Shown here: positions 9,921 to 18,900 of the stretch, one piece after another
Layout: every line of letters starts with the position of its first letter
How positions within the stretch are numbered: position 1 is the stretch's first letter
Source: a virus
Direction: 5' to 3' (one strand)
Virus record (IMG/VR): IMGVR_UViG_3300007541_000122
Location: 1-29,854 of that record
Length of the DNA stretch: 29,854 nt
The notes under the pieces: generated by a model
What the model was told of the DNA's origin: nothing
The model's database searches: none
The model's input: the letters and a program-made list of their open reading frames with translations, nothing else
Program-made: the position numbers and the translations under genes

Positions 9921-12900
9921 ATGGCAACCAGTAAGGTAAGAGCAAAAAAATTTTTTATTGCTGTTAAAGACGATAGATTTGAAAACAGATTGCAGTCATC
10001 TATTCTATCAGTCTTAAATGATAGTACAGATCTGTATTTGAATCAATATGGAAAAATGTTTACCGTAGATGAACTAGGTAGTTTTGATATCGTAAAATTT
10101 GACCAACAGGCAGTTTTAGAATTTTACCCCTTAGATGGCAGAGATATAGAATATAGGTATAGTTTTATTTCATATGATACAAAGCAAAATATTTTCGACT
10201 TTGGAAATTATAATTTTGGCAATACTGTAAGTGTTCGATCAGATAATACTAGCATATCTGCTGCTTCTTCTTCTACAGTTTACACTGTACCAGATGATTT
10301 CACTTCTGCAAAGATTTTGCTAGAAATTTCTTCTACTTCCGATTTACATTATGAGTATAATGAGATAAATTTAATTTCAGATGGATCTGATGTTTCTTTT
10401 GCACAATTTGGAAGAATTACTTCCTCAGAGGATGCACTTAGAAACGAAGTTGGAATTGGTACTTATGATGTTGTAAGTGGTGTTTCTGGAAAAGATATTA
10501 TATTTTATTCTGATGTTAATGATACATTAACTTGTAACGTTATTGGTGTTTCTATAGCAAATACTAATTTTACAGCAACAAGTTCAAGAGGGTTGAGATA
10601 TTGTGATGTTAGAACAAAAAATATTAATATATCTTCTTCACCCTCTCCAACTTCTAATGTAATAACAACTTACTCCTCCAATTATAATATGGGGTATTTT
10701 ATTGCCCAAGTAACTGATAACACCAATAATCAAATTCAATTATCAGAATTGATGATTCTCAATAATGAAAGTGAGACAACACTAATTGAATATGGGAATG
10801 TATACTCTGAAGGTCCTTTAGGAACTTTTGATTCTAATTTATCATCATTGACAGAACTAGTATTTACACCAAATGCAAATATTGATGTATCAATTACTCT
10901 TTTGCAGCATACAGTGTCTTACGCAGAATTTTCATCATTTCCAGTATCTATTAATTTTAAAAATGCAGAGTTAACCACCGGAATTAGTAAATTTGACTCG
11001 TCTAGTGATATATCACTCAAGAAAGATTTTAATTTAAACTATAAAACCATTCCAATATTTGAAAGTAGATTTAATGGATCTTCCGAGTACACTAATGAAA
11101 ATCCATCTGGTATTGATTTATTTAGAGATTTTATTTATATACCAGATCACTTTTTTACTAGCGGAGAAAAAGTAGAATATAATGCAGATTCTTTATCTTT
11201 TATTAAATTATTAACTACACAAACTACATCAATTGCTGGCATTGGCACCAATATTATAAATGTTGCTTCTACTGTTGGTGTGAAAGTTGATGATTATTTT
11301 GGCGAAACTTTTATAAAAATAACAAATGTTGATACTAATACAGTATCTTTAGCAAGCACTATTTCTGCACAAATAAGTTCTGGGGTTGCAGTTACTTTTT
11401 ATGGTCTTTTTGAGTCCGAAACTTTATCAAATACTTTTAGTCCAATTGGAATAGCAGAAACTTTTATCTCCGGAGTTGGTGTTACCGATAGACTTAGTGG
11501 AGAACTTTATGTTTATAAGTATGATAATAAATTTATAGGACTCTGCACTTCTCCAACCGATGCTTTATCTAGTCCACCAAATTTAATTGATTTGACTTCT
11601 GTAGGAATTGGAGTTAATCATGTAATTATTGCCAATGATCAAAATAACAGATGTTTAATTATGGTAGATAATGTTATACAATCACCTGTTGTTTCTACTG
11701 CAGTAACATCTATTCTTTTAAATGCGATAGATTTAGTAGATAGCACTTTATATTTTTCGGGAATAAGTTCATTTTTTAGTGGCGATTTGATAAAAATTGA
11801 TGATGAAATAATGAAAATTTCATCCGTTGGAGTTGGTAGTACCAACTTTATTGAAGTGCAGAGACCTTTATTGGGAACAGATTTAAATTCTCATTTAGAA
11901 AATTCTTTAATAACAAAGTTGAAAGGAAATTATAATATTGTTAGAAGTAAGATTTATTTTTCAGATGCACCATATGGTCCAATATATGATGAAGTAAATG
12001 GAGACATAAACATTAGATCTACTTTTCAAGGAAGAGTTTTCTTAAGATCTGGAATTCCTTATTCAAATGAGAGTACTTATGAAAAAAATTACATTTTTGA
12101 TGATATAAGTTCTAAATTTGATGCAGTAACAAAAGATTTTACCTTAACATCATCTAATCAGAGTATTTCTGGATTTTCAACTTCAAATTCAATATTATTA
12201 ATTAATAATATATTCCAAAATCCAGAAAATGACTATAATTTGTCCGAACTTTCTTCAGATACTGTACTTAATTTTACAGGAACTGCCACATCAGCACTTT
12301 ATGATCCAAATAATGCAGGAGTTCCTAGAGGTGGAATAATAGTGTCTGTTGGCTCTAGTAATGGTTTTGGATACCAGCCATTAGTATCTGCAGGAGGAAC
12401 CGCCATAGTGTCTATTGCAGGCACAATCCAATCAATAAGCATTGGAAATAGTGGTTCTGGATACAGATATACCTCCCAACCTATTGTGAGAGTTGGCATT
12501 CAAACTCTAAGCACAGGTACTCCAAATATAGAATATATTGGTGTTGCATCAGTAATTAACGGTAACGTTGTTAGTGTTGCCATAACAAATCCAGGATCTG
12601 GATATACATCATCCAATCCTCCACAAGTAATTTTTGATGAACCATTATCATATTCAAATCTCAATCTTATACACACCCCGTCTAATAGTGGAATTGGTTC
12701 TCAAGCAAAGATCGATGTTGTAGTTGGTCAGGGATCTAGTGTAATTGATTTTACAATTACCAATTATGGATATTCTTATAGAGAAGGTGATATACTAACA
12801 ATAGAATCGGGTGGATTGAGTGGAATACCAACAGATACTTCAAAACCATTTGATCCGTTTTTAATTACAGTTGAAAGAATTTATACAGATGACTTTAGTG

Positions 12901-14417
12901 GATGGTCTATCGGCGAACTTCAAAAATTAGATGACATTGACTCTCTTTTTGATGGTTTTAGAAAAACTTTTCCAATTAGTGATAATTCTAATAGATTTGC
13001 TATAGTTACAAAAGATGGGTCAAACATAGATTTGAAGTCAGTTCTACTTATTTTTATTAATGATGTTCTACAAGAACCAGATTTTGCATATACTTTTGAA
13101 GGAGGAAGTTTAATCACGTTTACTGAAGCACCAAAAAGTGGTGATAAGTGTAGAATTTTATTCTATAAGGGAACACCAAATATTGATGTTATTGATATTG
13201 ATATTTTAGAAACTGTTAAAGTCGGAGATACTTTGAAAATAATTGGAGATAAGTATGAATTAATAGAAAATAATAGACTTGTTACAGACATTGTTCTTCC
13301 AGATACAGTAGAAACAAATCCATATAATTCTGTCGGAATTACTTCGAATCTTGAATTTTTAAGACCAGTAAAATGGTGCAAACAAAGAAATGATACAGTT
13401 ATCGGTGGTTTGGAAGTCAATAAAGATAGAATAAGATATGAACTCAATGTTTTTCCTTCAAGCAATTTAATTCAATCGGTTAGTGTAGGATCAACTCAAA
13501 TTTTTGTAGATTCTGTTAAAACTATATTTGACCCAAAGAATGAAAATGCCAATCAAGATATTATTAATAAAATTGAAATAATAGATAATTCTTCTTTATC
13601 TGTTGCTATAGCAACTGCAGTGGTTTCTATTGCAGGAACCATACAATCAATTAATATAATTGATGGTGGAGTTGGATATACGACAAATCCTTCGGTTTCC
13701 ATTCAAAGTCCTATTGGAATTGGATCTACTGGAAAAGCATCTTTACAGTCTTCTGTCACTGCAGGTGTTGTTACTTCGATTGGCATTTCTTCTATTGGTT
13801 ATGGATATACATTTACTAATCCACCAATAATTCTTATAGAACCTCCAAGTTTAAATAGAGAATATATTGAAGATGTTTCTTATTTTGGTGATTTTGGAAT
13901 AATTAGTGGAATTAACACATCTAGTGTTGGATCGGCAGCGACTGCATTAATATTTGATTTATACATACCTCAAGATTCTTATTTGAGAGATTCTTCAATA
14001 ACAGATCCAGTTATTACTGAGAGTGAGATACAACAAGGATATTATTTAAAAGTATCAAATTCTAGTGTTGGTAATGGCGTAACTTCATTGAGAAGTGATG
14101 GATCTGTAATTGGAATCGGCACTACTGGAATAGATAATATATACCAAGTTATTTCGGTATCAACTGGCACTACTGATGTTTATGGTGTCGGTAGTGCTAG
14201 TGTCGCCAAAGTAACTGTAAGTGTTTCTGGATATAATGGATTATCTGGGATTGGTTATAGTTCTTATTATGGAGATTATACTTGGGGAGTTATTAATGTT
14301 CCAAATACCATAAATTCTTTCTCTGTTGATAGTAATTATGGCGTTGTTGGACTTAATAGTACGCCAACAATAAGAAGATATAATAAACTGAGAATTCAAA
14401 ATTATAATGATGTATAA
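9921..14417 (+). CDS. Large virion structural protein, probable baseplate component
   Basis: 1498-aa protein between the gp7-like gene and gp8. I do not recognise a T4 counterpart. The N-terminus (MATSKVRAKKFFIAVKDDRF) and the overall beta-rich, Ser/Thr/Asn/Gly-rich composition are typical of marine T4-like virion proteins. Visible modules are a G-D-L-I-x-I-x-x-E / R-P-L-L-G-T-x-x-x-x-H module around residues 604-670 and G-x-G-Y beta repeats around 805-912 and 1230-1310. Around residues 1045-1080 there is a segment with FINDVLQEPDFAYTFEGGSL that resembles phage fibre and baseplate adaptor repeats. No signal peptide or membrane segment is visible. It starts 8 nt after the preceding stop with no Shine-Dalgarno sequence. 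Structural-protein status is well supported by context; a more exact role is not. Confidence 0.75.
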   Translation: MATSKVRAKKFFIAVKDDRFENRLQSSILSVLNDSTDLYLNQYGKMFTVDELGSFDIVKFDQQAVLEFYPLDGRDIEYRYSFISYDTKQNIFDFGNYNFGNTVSVRSDNTSISAASSSTVYTVPDDFTSAKILLEISSTSDLHYEYNEINLISDGSDVSFAQFGRITSSEDALRNEVGIGTYDVVSGVSGKDIIFYSDVNDTLTCNVIGVSIANTNFTATSSRGLRYCDVRTKNINISSSPSPTSNVITTYSSNYNMGYFIAQVTDNTNNQIQLSELMILNNESETTLIEYGNVYSEGPLGTFDSNLSSLTELVFTPNANIDVSITLLQHTVSYAEFSSFPVSINFKNAELTTGISKFDSSSDISLKKDFNLNYKTIPIFESRFNGSSEYTNENPSGIDLFRDFIYIPDHFFTSGEKVEYNADSLSFIKLLTTQTTSIAGIGTNIINVASTVGVKVDDYFGETFIKITNVDTNTVSLASTISAQISSGVAVTFYGLFESETLSNTFSPIGIAETFISGVGVTDRLSGELYVYKYDNKFIGLCTSPTDALSSPPNLIDLTSVGIGVNHVIIANDQNNRCLIMVDNVIQSPVVSTAVTSILLNAIDLVDSTLYFSGISSFFSGDLIKIDDEIMKISSVGVGSTNFIEVQRPLLGTDLNSHLENSLITKLKGNYNIVRSKIYFSDAPYGPIYDEVNGDINIRSTFQGRVFLRSGIPYSNESTYEKNYIFDDISSKFDAVTKDFTLTSSNQSISGFSTSNSILLINNIFQNPENDYNLSELSSDTVLNFTGTATSALYDPNNAGVPRGGIIVSVGSSNGFGYQPLVSAGGTAIVSIAGTIQSISIGNSGSGYRYTSQPIVRVGIQTLSTGTPNIEYIGVASVINGNVVSVAITNPGSGYTSSNPPQVIFDEPLSYSNLNLIHTPSNSGIGSQAKIDVVVGQGSSVIDFTITNYGYSYREGDILTIESGGLSGIPTDTSKPFDPFLITVERIYTDDFSGWSIGELQKLDDIDSLFDGFRKTFPISDNSNRFAIVTKDGSNIDLKSVLLIFINDVLQEPDFAYTFEGGSLITFTEAPKSGDKCRILFYKGTPNIDVIDIDILETVKVGDTLKIIGDKYELIENNRLVTDIVLPDTVETNPYNSVGITSNLEFLRPVKWCKQRNDTVIGGLEVNKDRIRYELNVFPSSNLIQSVSVGSTQIFVDSVKTIFDPKNENANQDIINKIEIIDNSSLSVAIATAVVSIAGTIQSINIIDGGVGYTTNPSVSIQSPIGIGSTGKASLQSSVTAGVVTSIGISSIGYGYTFTNPPIILIEPPSLNREYIEDVSYFGDFGIISGINTSSVGSAATALIFDLYIPQDSYLRDSSITDPVITESEIQQGYYLKVSNSSVGNGVTSLRSDGSVIGIGTTGIDNIYQVISVSTGTTDVYGVGSASVAKVTVSVSGYNGLSGIGYSSYYGDYTWGVINVPNTINSFSVDSNYGVVGLNSTPTIRRYNKLRIQNYNDV
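12408..12464 (+). repeat. Copy A of a 19-codon internal duplication
   Basis: Encodes VSIAGTIQSISIGNSGSGY inside the 1498-aa structural protein. The same 19-codon unit recurs at 13623-13679 with 14 of 19 residues identical by eye, including an exact ten-residue core VSIAGTIQSI. It forms the first strand pair of a G-x-G-Y beta module. Confidence 0.75.
13623..13679 (+). repeat. Copy B of a 19-codon internal duplication
   Basis: Encodes VSIAGTIQSINIIDGGVGY, the partner of the unit at 12408-12464. The first half is close to identical in DNA and the second half has diverged. This points to duplication of a module followed by drift, or gene conversion limited to the core. Confidence 0.75.
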
Positions 14418-14422
14418 AGTCT

Positions 14423-14430
14423 AATAAATA
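14423..14430 (+). promoter_or_regulatory. Possible T4-type late promoter (AATAAATA)
   Basis: AATAAATA differs from the T4 late consensus TATAAATA only at its first base. It lies in the 31-nt gap before gp8, 18 nt upstream of the ATG, in one of the few true intergenic gaps. The DNA is so AT-rich that the octamer also occurs by chance, for example inside the coding region at 28897, so this call is weak. Confidence 0.35.
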
Positions 14431-14448
14431 GAAAAAAAACATAAATCA

Positions 14449-15990
14449 ATGTCTGCGATTATAACAGATCAATTTAGAATACTAAGTGCGGAGAATTTTC
14501 TATCTTCTGTAGGATCTACTTCAAATGGTTATTATTCTTTTGTTGGACTAACAAATTCAACTGATTATAAAACAGATTGGGAGAATAATCCTTTAAGTCC
14601 AATAGATTCATTTGATAACTATAATGATGTTTGGGATACTATAATTGGACTCAAAAAAATAAATTCTGATGATGTTAGACAAGTAGTTAGAAGAATAAAT
14701 TGGCAATCCGGAACTACTTATGATATGTATCGTCATGATATAAGTAGAAATAATCTATCAAAACCATCAAATAAGACAAGTTTATATGAATCCAATTTCT
14801 ATGTAATGAATAGTGATTATAGAGTCTATATTTGTCTTCACAATGGAACTGATCCAGAAAATCCAAACGGAAGGCCTTCTTTAGATGAACCCACTTTCAC
14901 AGATTTGGAACCAAAAGCAGCAGGTGTAAGTGGAGATGGATACATTTGGAAATATTTGTATACAATAAAACCAAGTGATATTATAAAATTTGAATCTCTT
15001 GATTATATGCCGACTCCAAAAGATTGGATAACAAGTACTGAAAATTCTTCTATAAGAGATAATGCAAATCCAGAAGTTAGTGGACAAATTAAAATAATTA
15101 CTATCACTAGTAGAGGTAATGGATTATCAAATTCATTAGTAACATATACTAATGTCCCAATCATTGGAGATGGTTCTGGGGCAGAAGCTACTATTATTAT
15201 TGGAAATGATGGAACGGTAGAATCAATAAATGTTACAAAAGGTGGACAAAATTATACTTATGGTATTGTAGATTTAAATAGTGCAGGGATATCTGGAACT
15301 ACTTTACCAACTTTTGATGTAATTATTCCACCTCCAGGTGGACATGGAAAAAATGTATACACAGAACTTGGAGCAAAGAGTGTTCTGATTTATTCAAGAA
15401 TAGAAAATGATAATCTAAATCCAGATTTTATTACAGGAAATAAAATTGCAAGGATTGGAATAATTAAAAATCCAACATCTTTTAATTCTTCTACGATTTT
15501 AACTGAGTCAAAAGTAAGCAACACTTATGCAATTAAATTGGGGGGGGAATTTAGTTCTGCAATATTCCCAGCAAACTCTAGAATCACACAATCAATATCA
15601 GGAGTAGGAACCGCAGTTGGTAGAGTAGTATCTTATGATAATAGAACGGGAGTTTTAAAATATTGGCAAGATAGAAGTAATGTTGGATTCCAAACAGGAA
15701 CTAGTTCTTTGAATTTTACTCCAGAATTTGGATATAATTTATTATCATTTTCTTCTTCTGGAGGAACTATAAACGGTAGCATAAATAATTTACCGATAGA
15801 TACAAGTTTTAGTGGTGTTACTACCTCAATAAACATGATAACATATAATCTTGGGCAAAATTTTATCAATGGAATATCAAATCCCGAAGTTAAAAAGTAT
15901 TCGGGAAAAATGATTTATATTGATAATAGACCTTCTATTACTAGGTCTCTAAATCAAAAAGAAGATATTAAAGTCATTTTGCAATTCTAA
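14449..15990 (+). CDS. 8: Baseplate wedge subunit gp8
   Basis: 513-aa homologue of T4 gp8 (334 aa), the dimeric wedge protein that binds gp7 and gp10 in T4. The N-terminus (ITDQFRILSAENFLSSVG) and a middle element (D-D-V-R-Q-V-V-R-R-I-N-W) fit the family, as does GDGYIWKYLYTIKPSDIIKF (about 164-183). The C-terminus reads YSGKMIYIDNRPSITRSLNQ followed by K-E-D-I-K-V-I-L-Q-F, which matches the T4 gp8 end (S-G-E-M-I-Y-x-x-N-R-P-x-I ... I-N-I-L-F-T-F). The extra length is mainly an inserted G-x-G-Y beta module at about residues 213-297 and a following G-x-x-x-G-R-V-V-x-Y element. A run of eight G sits in the gene at 15540-15547 without breaking the frame. Confidence 0.93.
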   Translation: MSAIITDQFRILSAENFLSSVGSTSNGYYSFVGLTNSTDYKTDWENNPLSPIDSFDNYNDVWDTIIGLKKINSDDVRQVVRRINWQSGTTYDMYRHDISRNNLSKPSNKTSLYESNFYVMNSDYRVYICLHNGTDPENPNGRPSLDEPTFTDLEPKAAGVSGDGYIWKYLYTIKPSDIIKFESLDYMPTPKDWITSTENSSIRDNANPEVSGQIKIITITSRGNGLSNSLVTYTNVPIIGDGSGAEATIIIGNDGTVESINVTKGGQNYTYGIVDLNSAGISGTTLPTFDVIIPPPGGHGKNVYTELGAKSVLIYSRIENDNLNPDFITGNKIARIGIIKNPTSFNSSTILTESKVSNTYAIKLGGEFSSAIFPANSRITQSISGVGTAVGRVVSYDNRTGVLKYWQDRSNVGFQTGTSSLNFTPEFGYNLLSFSSSGGTINGSINNLPIDTSFSGVTTSINMITYNLGQNFINGISNPEVKKYSGKMIYIDNRPSITRSLNQKEDIKVILQF

Positions 15991-15999
15991 TTAAAAATC

Positions 16000-18900
16000 A
16001 TGCCACAGGAAACTAACCTTAACGTATCCCCATATTTTGATGATTTTGATCCTAGTAAAGGATATCATAAAGTTCTTTTTAAACCAGGATACCCAGTTCA
16101 AGCTAGAGAACTCACTACTTTACAGTCAATACTACAAAATCAAATTGAACAATTTGGCAATCATATTTTCAAAGAAGGGTCTGTAGTTATACCAGGAAAC
16201 ATTGTCTATAAAAATGACTTAAACAGTGTAATTTTAGAAGATAATTATCAAGGTCTCCCTTCTTACTTTTACCTTGATAGTCTATTGGGATCTAGAATAA
16301 GAGGTCAGAGGAGTGGTGTAACTGCAACGATTGAAAATTATATTAGATCTGGCAACGGGGTTAATAGAACGACTTTATTTGTAAAATATTTAACTTCGGA
16401 TTCAGAAACTAATTCACAGAGAACATTTGTAGATGGAGAAAATTTATTATTAGACCAGGACGTTGAAGTAATAGACCCAAATACAATAGATGATGAAGAC
16501 CCTTTAGAAATTTTGATTGAAAATGGAGAAGGATTTGCAACTGTAGTTTCTCAAGATGCAACTTCTTTGGGATCTGCTGTTTATCTTGAAGAGGGAATTT
16601 ACTTTCTTAGAGGTTATTTTGTAAATGTTCCTACAAGTATTTTATATTTAGATCCATATTCGAATATTCCTAGTGCCAAAGTAGGCCTTAGAATATTTGA
16701 AGATATTAAAACTGCAGTTGATGATGACACTTTATATGATAATGCACAAGGATTTTCAAATTATTCTGCGCCAGGTGCTGATAGATTCTCTATTTTTGTA
16801 AAATTAGATCAAATACCATTAGATTCCAACGATACTGAAAATTTCGTTCAATTGCTGGAAATTAATGCAGGACAACTTATTAGCCAAACTAGCAATTCTC
16901 AATATAATACATTAGCAGAAGAATTTGCAAGAAGAACGTTTAACGAATCTGGCAATTATTATGTAGATCCACCAATTGTTAGAGTTAATGAAAGTTTAAA
17001 TGATTTTAAGGGAAATAATGGATTATTTGAAGAAAATCAATTAACTTATGAAGATAATATTCCCGATGAAAGTATTGGTACATATAGTATATCTCCACTT
17101 AAGGCATATGTTAGTGGATTTGAAATCGAAACTATCAGCCCTACGTTCTTAGATTTTGAAAAACCAAGAGATACAAAGACTTTAACAGATCAAAGTATAA
17201 ATTATTTTACTGGCCCAACTTTAACTTTAAATAGAGTATATGGATCTCCTCTTGTTAGTATTGCCACTACTTATTATGTAAGTCTTAGGGATAGTAGAGT
17301 AGGAGAATCTTCAACATCTGCTTCCGGAAATGAAATTGGATTAGCTAGGGTTTATGATTTTGCTTTAGAATCTGGATCATATACAACATCAAATCCAGAT
17401 GAAAATCAGTGGGATATCTCACTTTATGACATCCAAACATATACAACATTAACCTTAAATGAGCCAATAACACTACAAACACCAACTCATATTAAAGGAA
17501 AAGAAAGTGGTGCAATCGGATATTTGAGATATGATGTTTCTTCGGGAGTTGCAATTACTGTCTATACAACAGATGGAAATTTTTCTCTTGGAGAAAAACT
17601 TATTTTTGATGGAATAGAAAATACAAGGGTAACTAAGTCAGTAAAATCATATGGAATAAATGATGTAAAGTCTTTATATGGTATTGTTGGAAGTGCATAC
17701 ACTTTCACTGCAGATACATTACAAACTCCAGCAATTTCAATAGGTCAAGTAAAAATATCAGAAGGATCTTCTGGAATTAGTACGGTTACAACATCAAATA
17801 CTTTTTTTGTTGGTTCTGTTGATGTTGGGAATTTAGTTGCATTTTCAAATCCAGGTTTTTCCACAAATACTTTTGCCAAAGTTCTATCAGTATCAGACAG
17901 ATCTTTAACAATAAGTGGAGTAACTACTGTTACTGGTATATGTGATGGTTCTTTACCATTATCTGATATAACACCATCAGACTTTAGAGTAGTTTCAACA
18001 TCTTTACAGGTATCTGAAGATAACTCTTTATATACAGTTCTACCAAAATCATATATTTCAAGCGTAGATTTAACCAATTCAAATTTGACGATTAGAAAAC
18101 AGTTTGATGTGACAATAACATCAAACTCTACTGGAATAATAAATGCTGGCAACAATGAAACATTTTTACCATTTGATGAGGAAAGATATGTATTGGTAAG
18201 AGAGGATGGTCAAACAGAGCCTCTTAGTGCTGATAAATTTGTATTTACAAATGGATCAAGTTCTTTAACAATAAATGGACTTTCTGGAAGTGGAAGTGCA
18301 AAATTAATTGCAACTCTCAGAAAAACCAATATAAAGTCAAAGATTAAAAATAAGAATAGAATAAAAACAATTGTCATCGATAAATCCAAGTATTCATCTT
18401 CTGGAGTTGGTGCAACAACTTTAAATGATGGACTTAGTTATGGAAATTATCCATATGGAACAAGAGTACAAGATGAGGAAATTTGTCTACTTGAACCTGA
18501 TGTATCAACAATATATGGAATATACGAATCTAATGATACTTCAACTCCGGATACTCCATCTTTAATATTAAATTCTTTAACAGGACCAACAGGAAAGACA
18601 GGAGATCTTCTAGTTGGAGAAGAGTTTATTGGTGAAAGAAGTAAATCTATTGGAATTTATGTAGAAAAAATTAATGACCTAAAAGTAGGATTTAGTTATC
18701 TAAATTCAAGTTCTTTTATTGAAGGAGAAACTATAAGGTTCAGAGAATCGGGAGTTACTGCTACTGTCGTATCTTTAGATAATGGGGACAATGATATCAG
18801 TTCTTCATTCTTTATTGATTCAAACCAAAAAGAAACAATTTATGATTACTCTAAGTTAATAAGAAGAAAAAATATAAAAGAACCAACAAGAAAATTAAAA

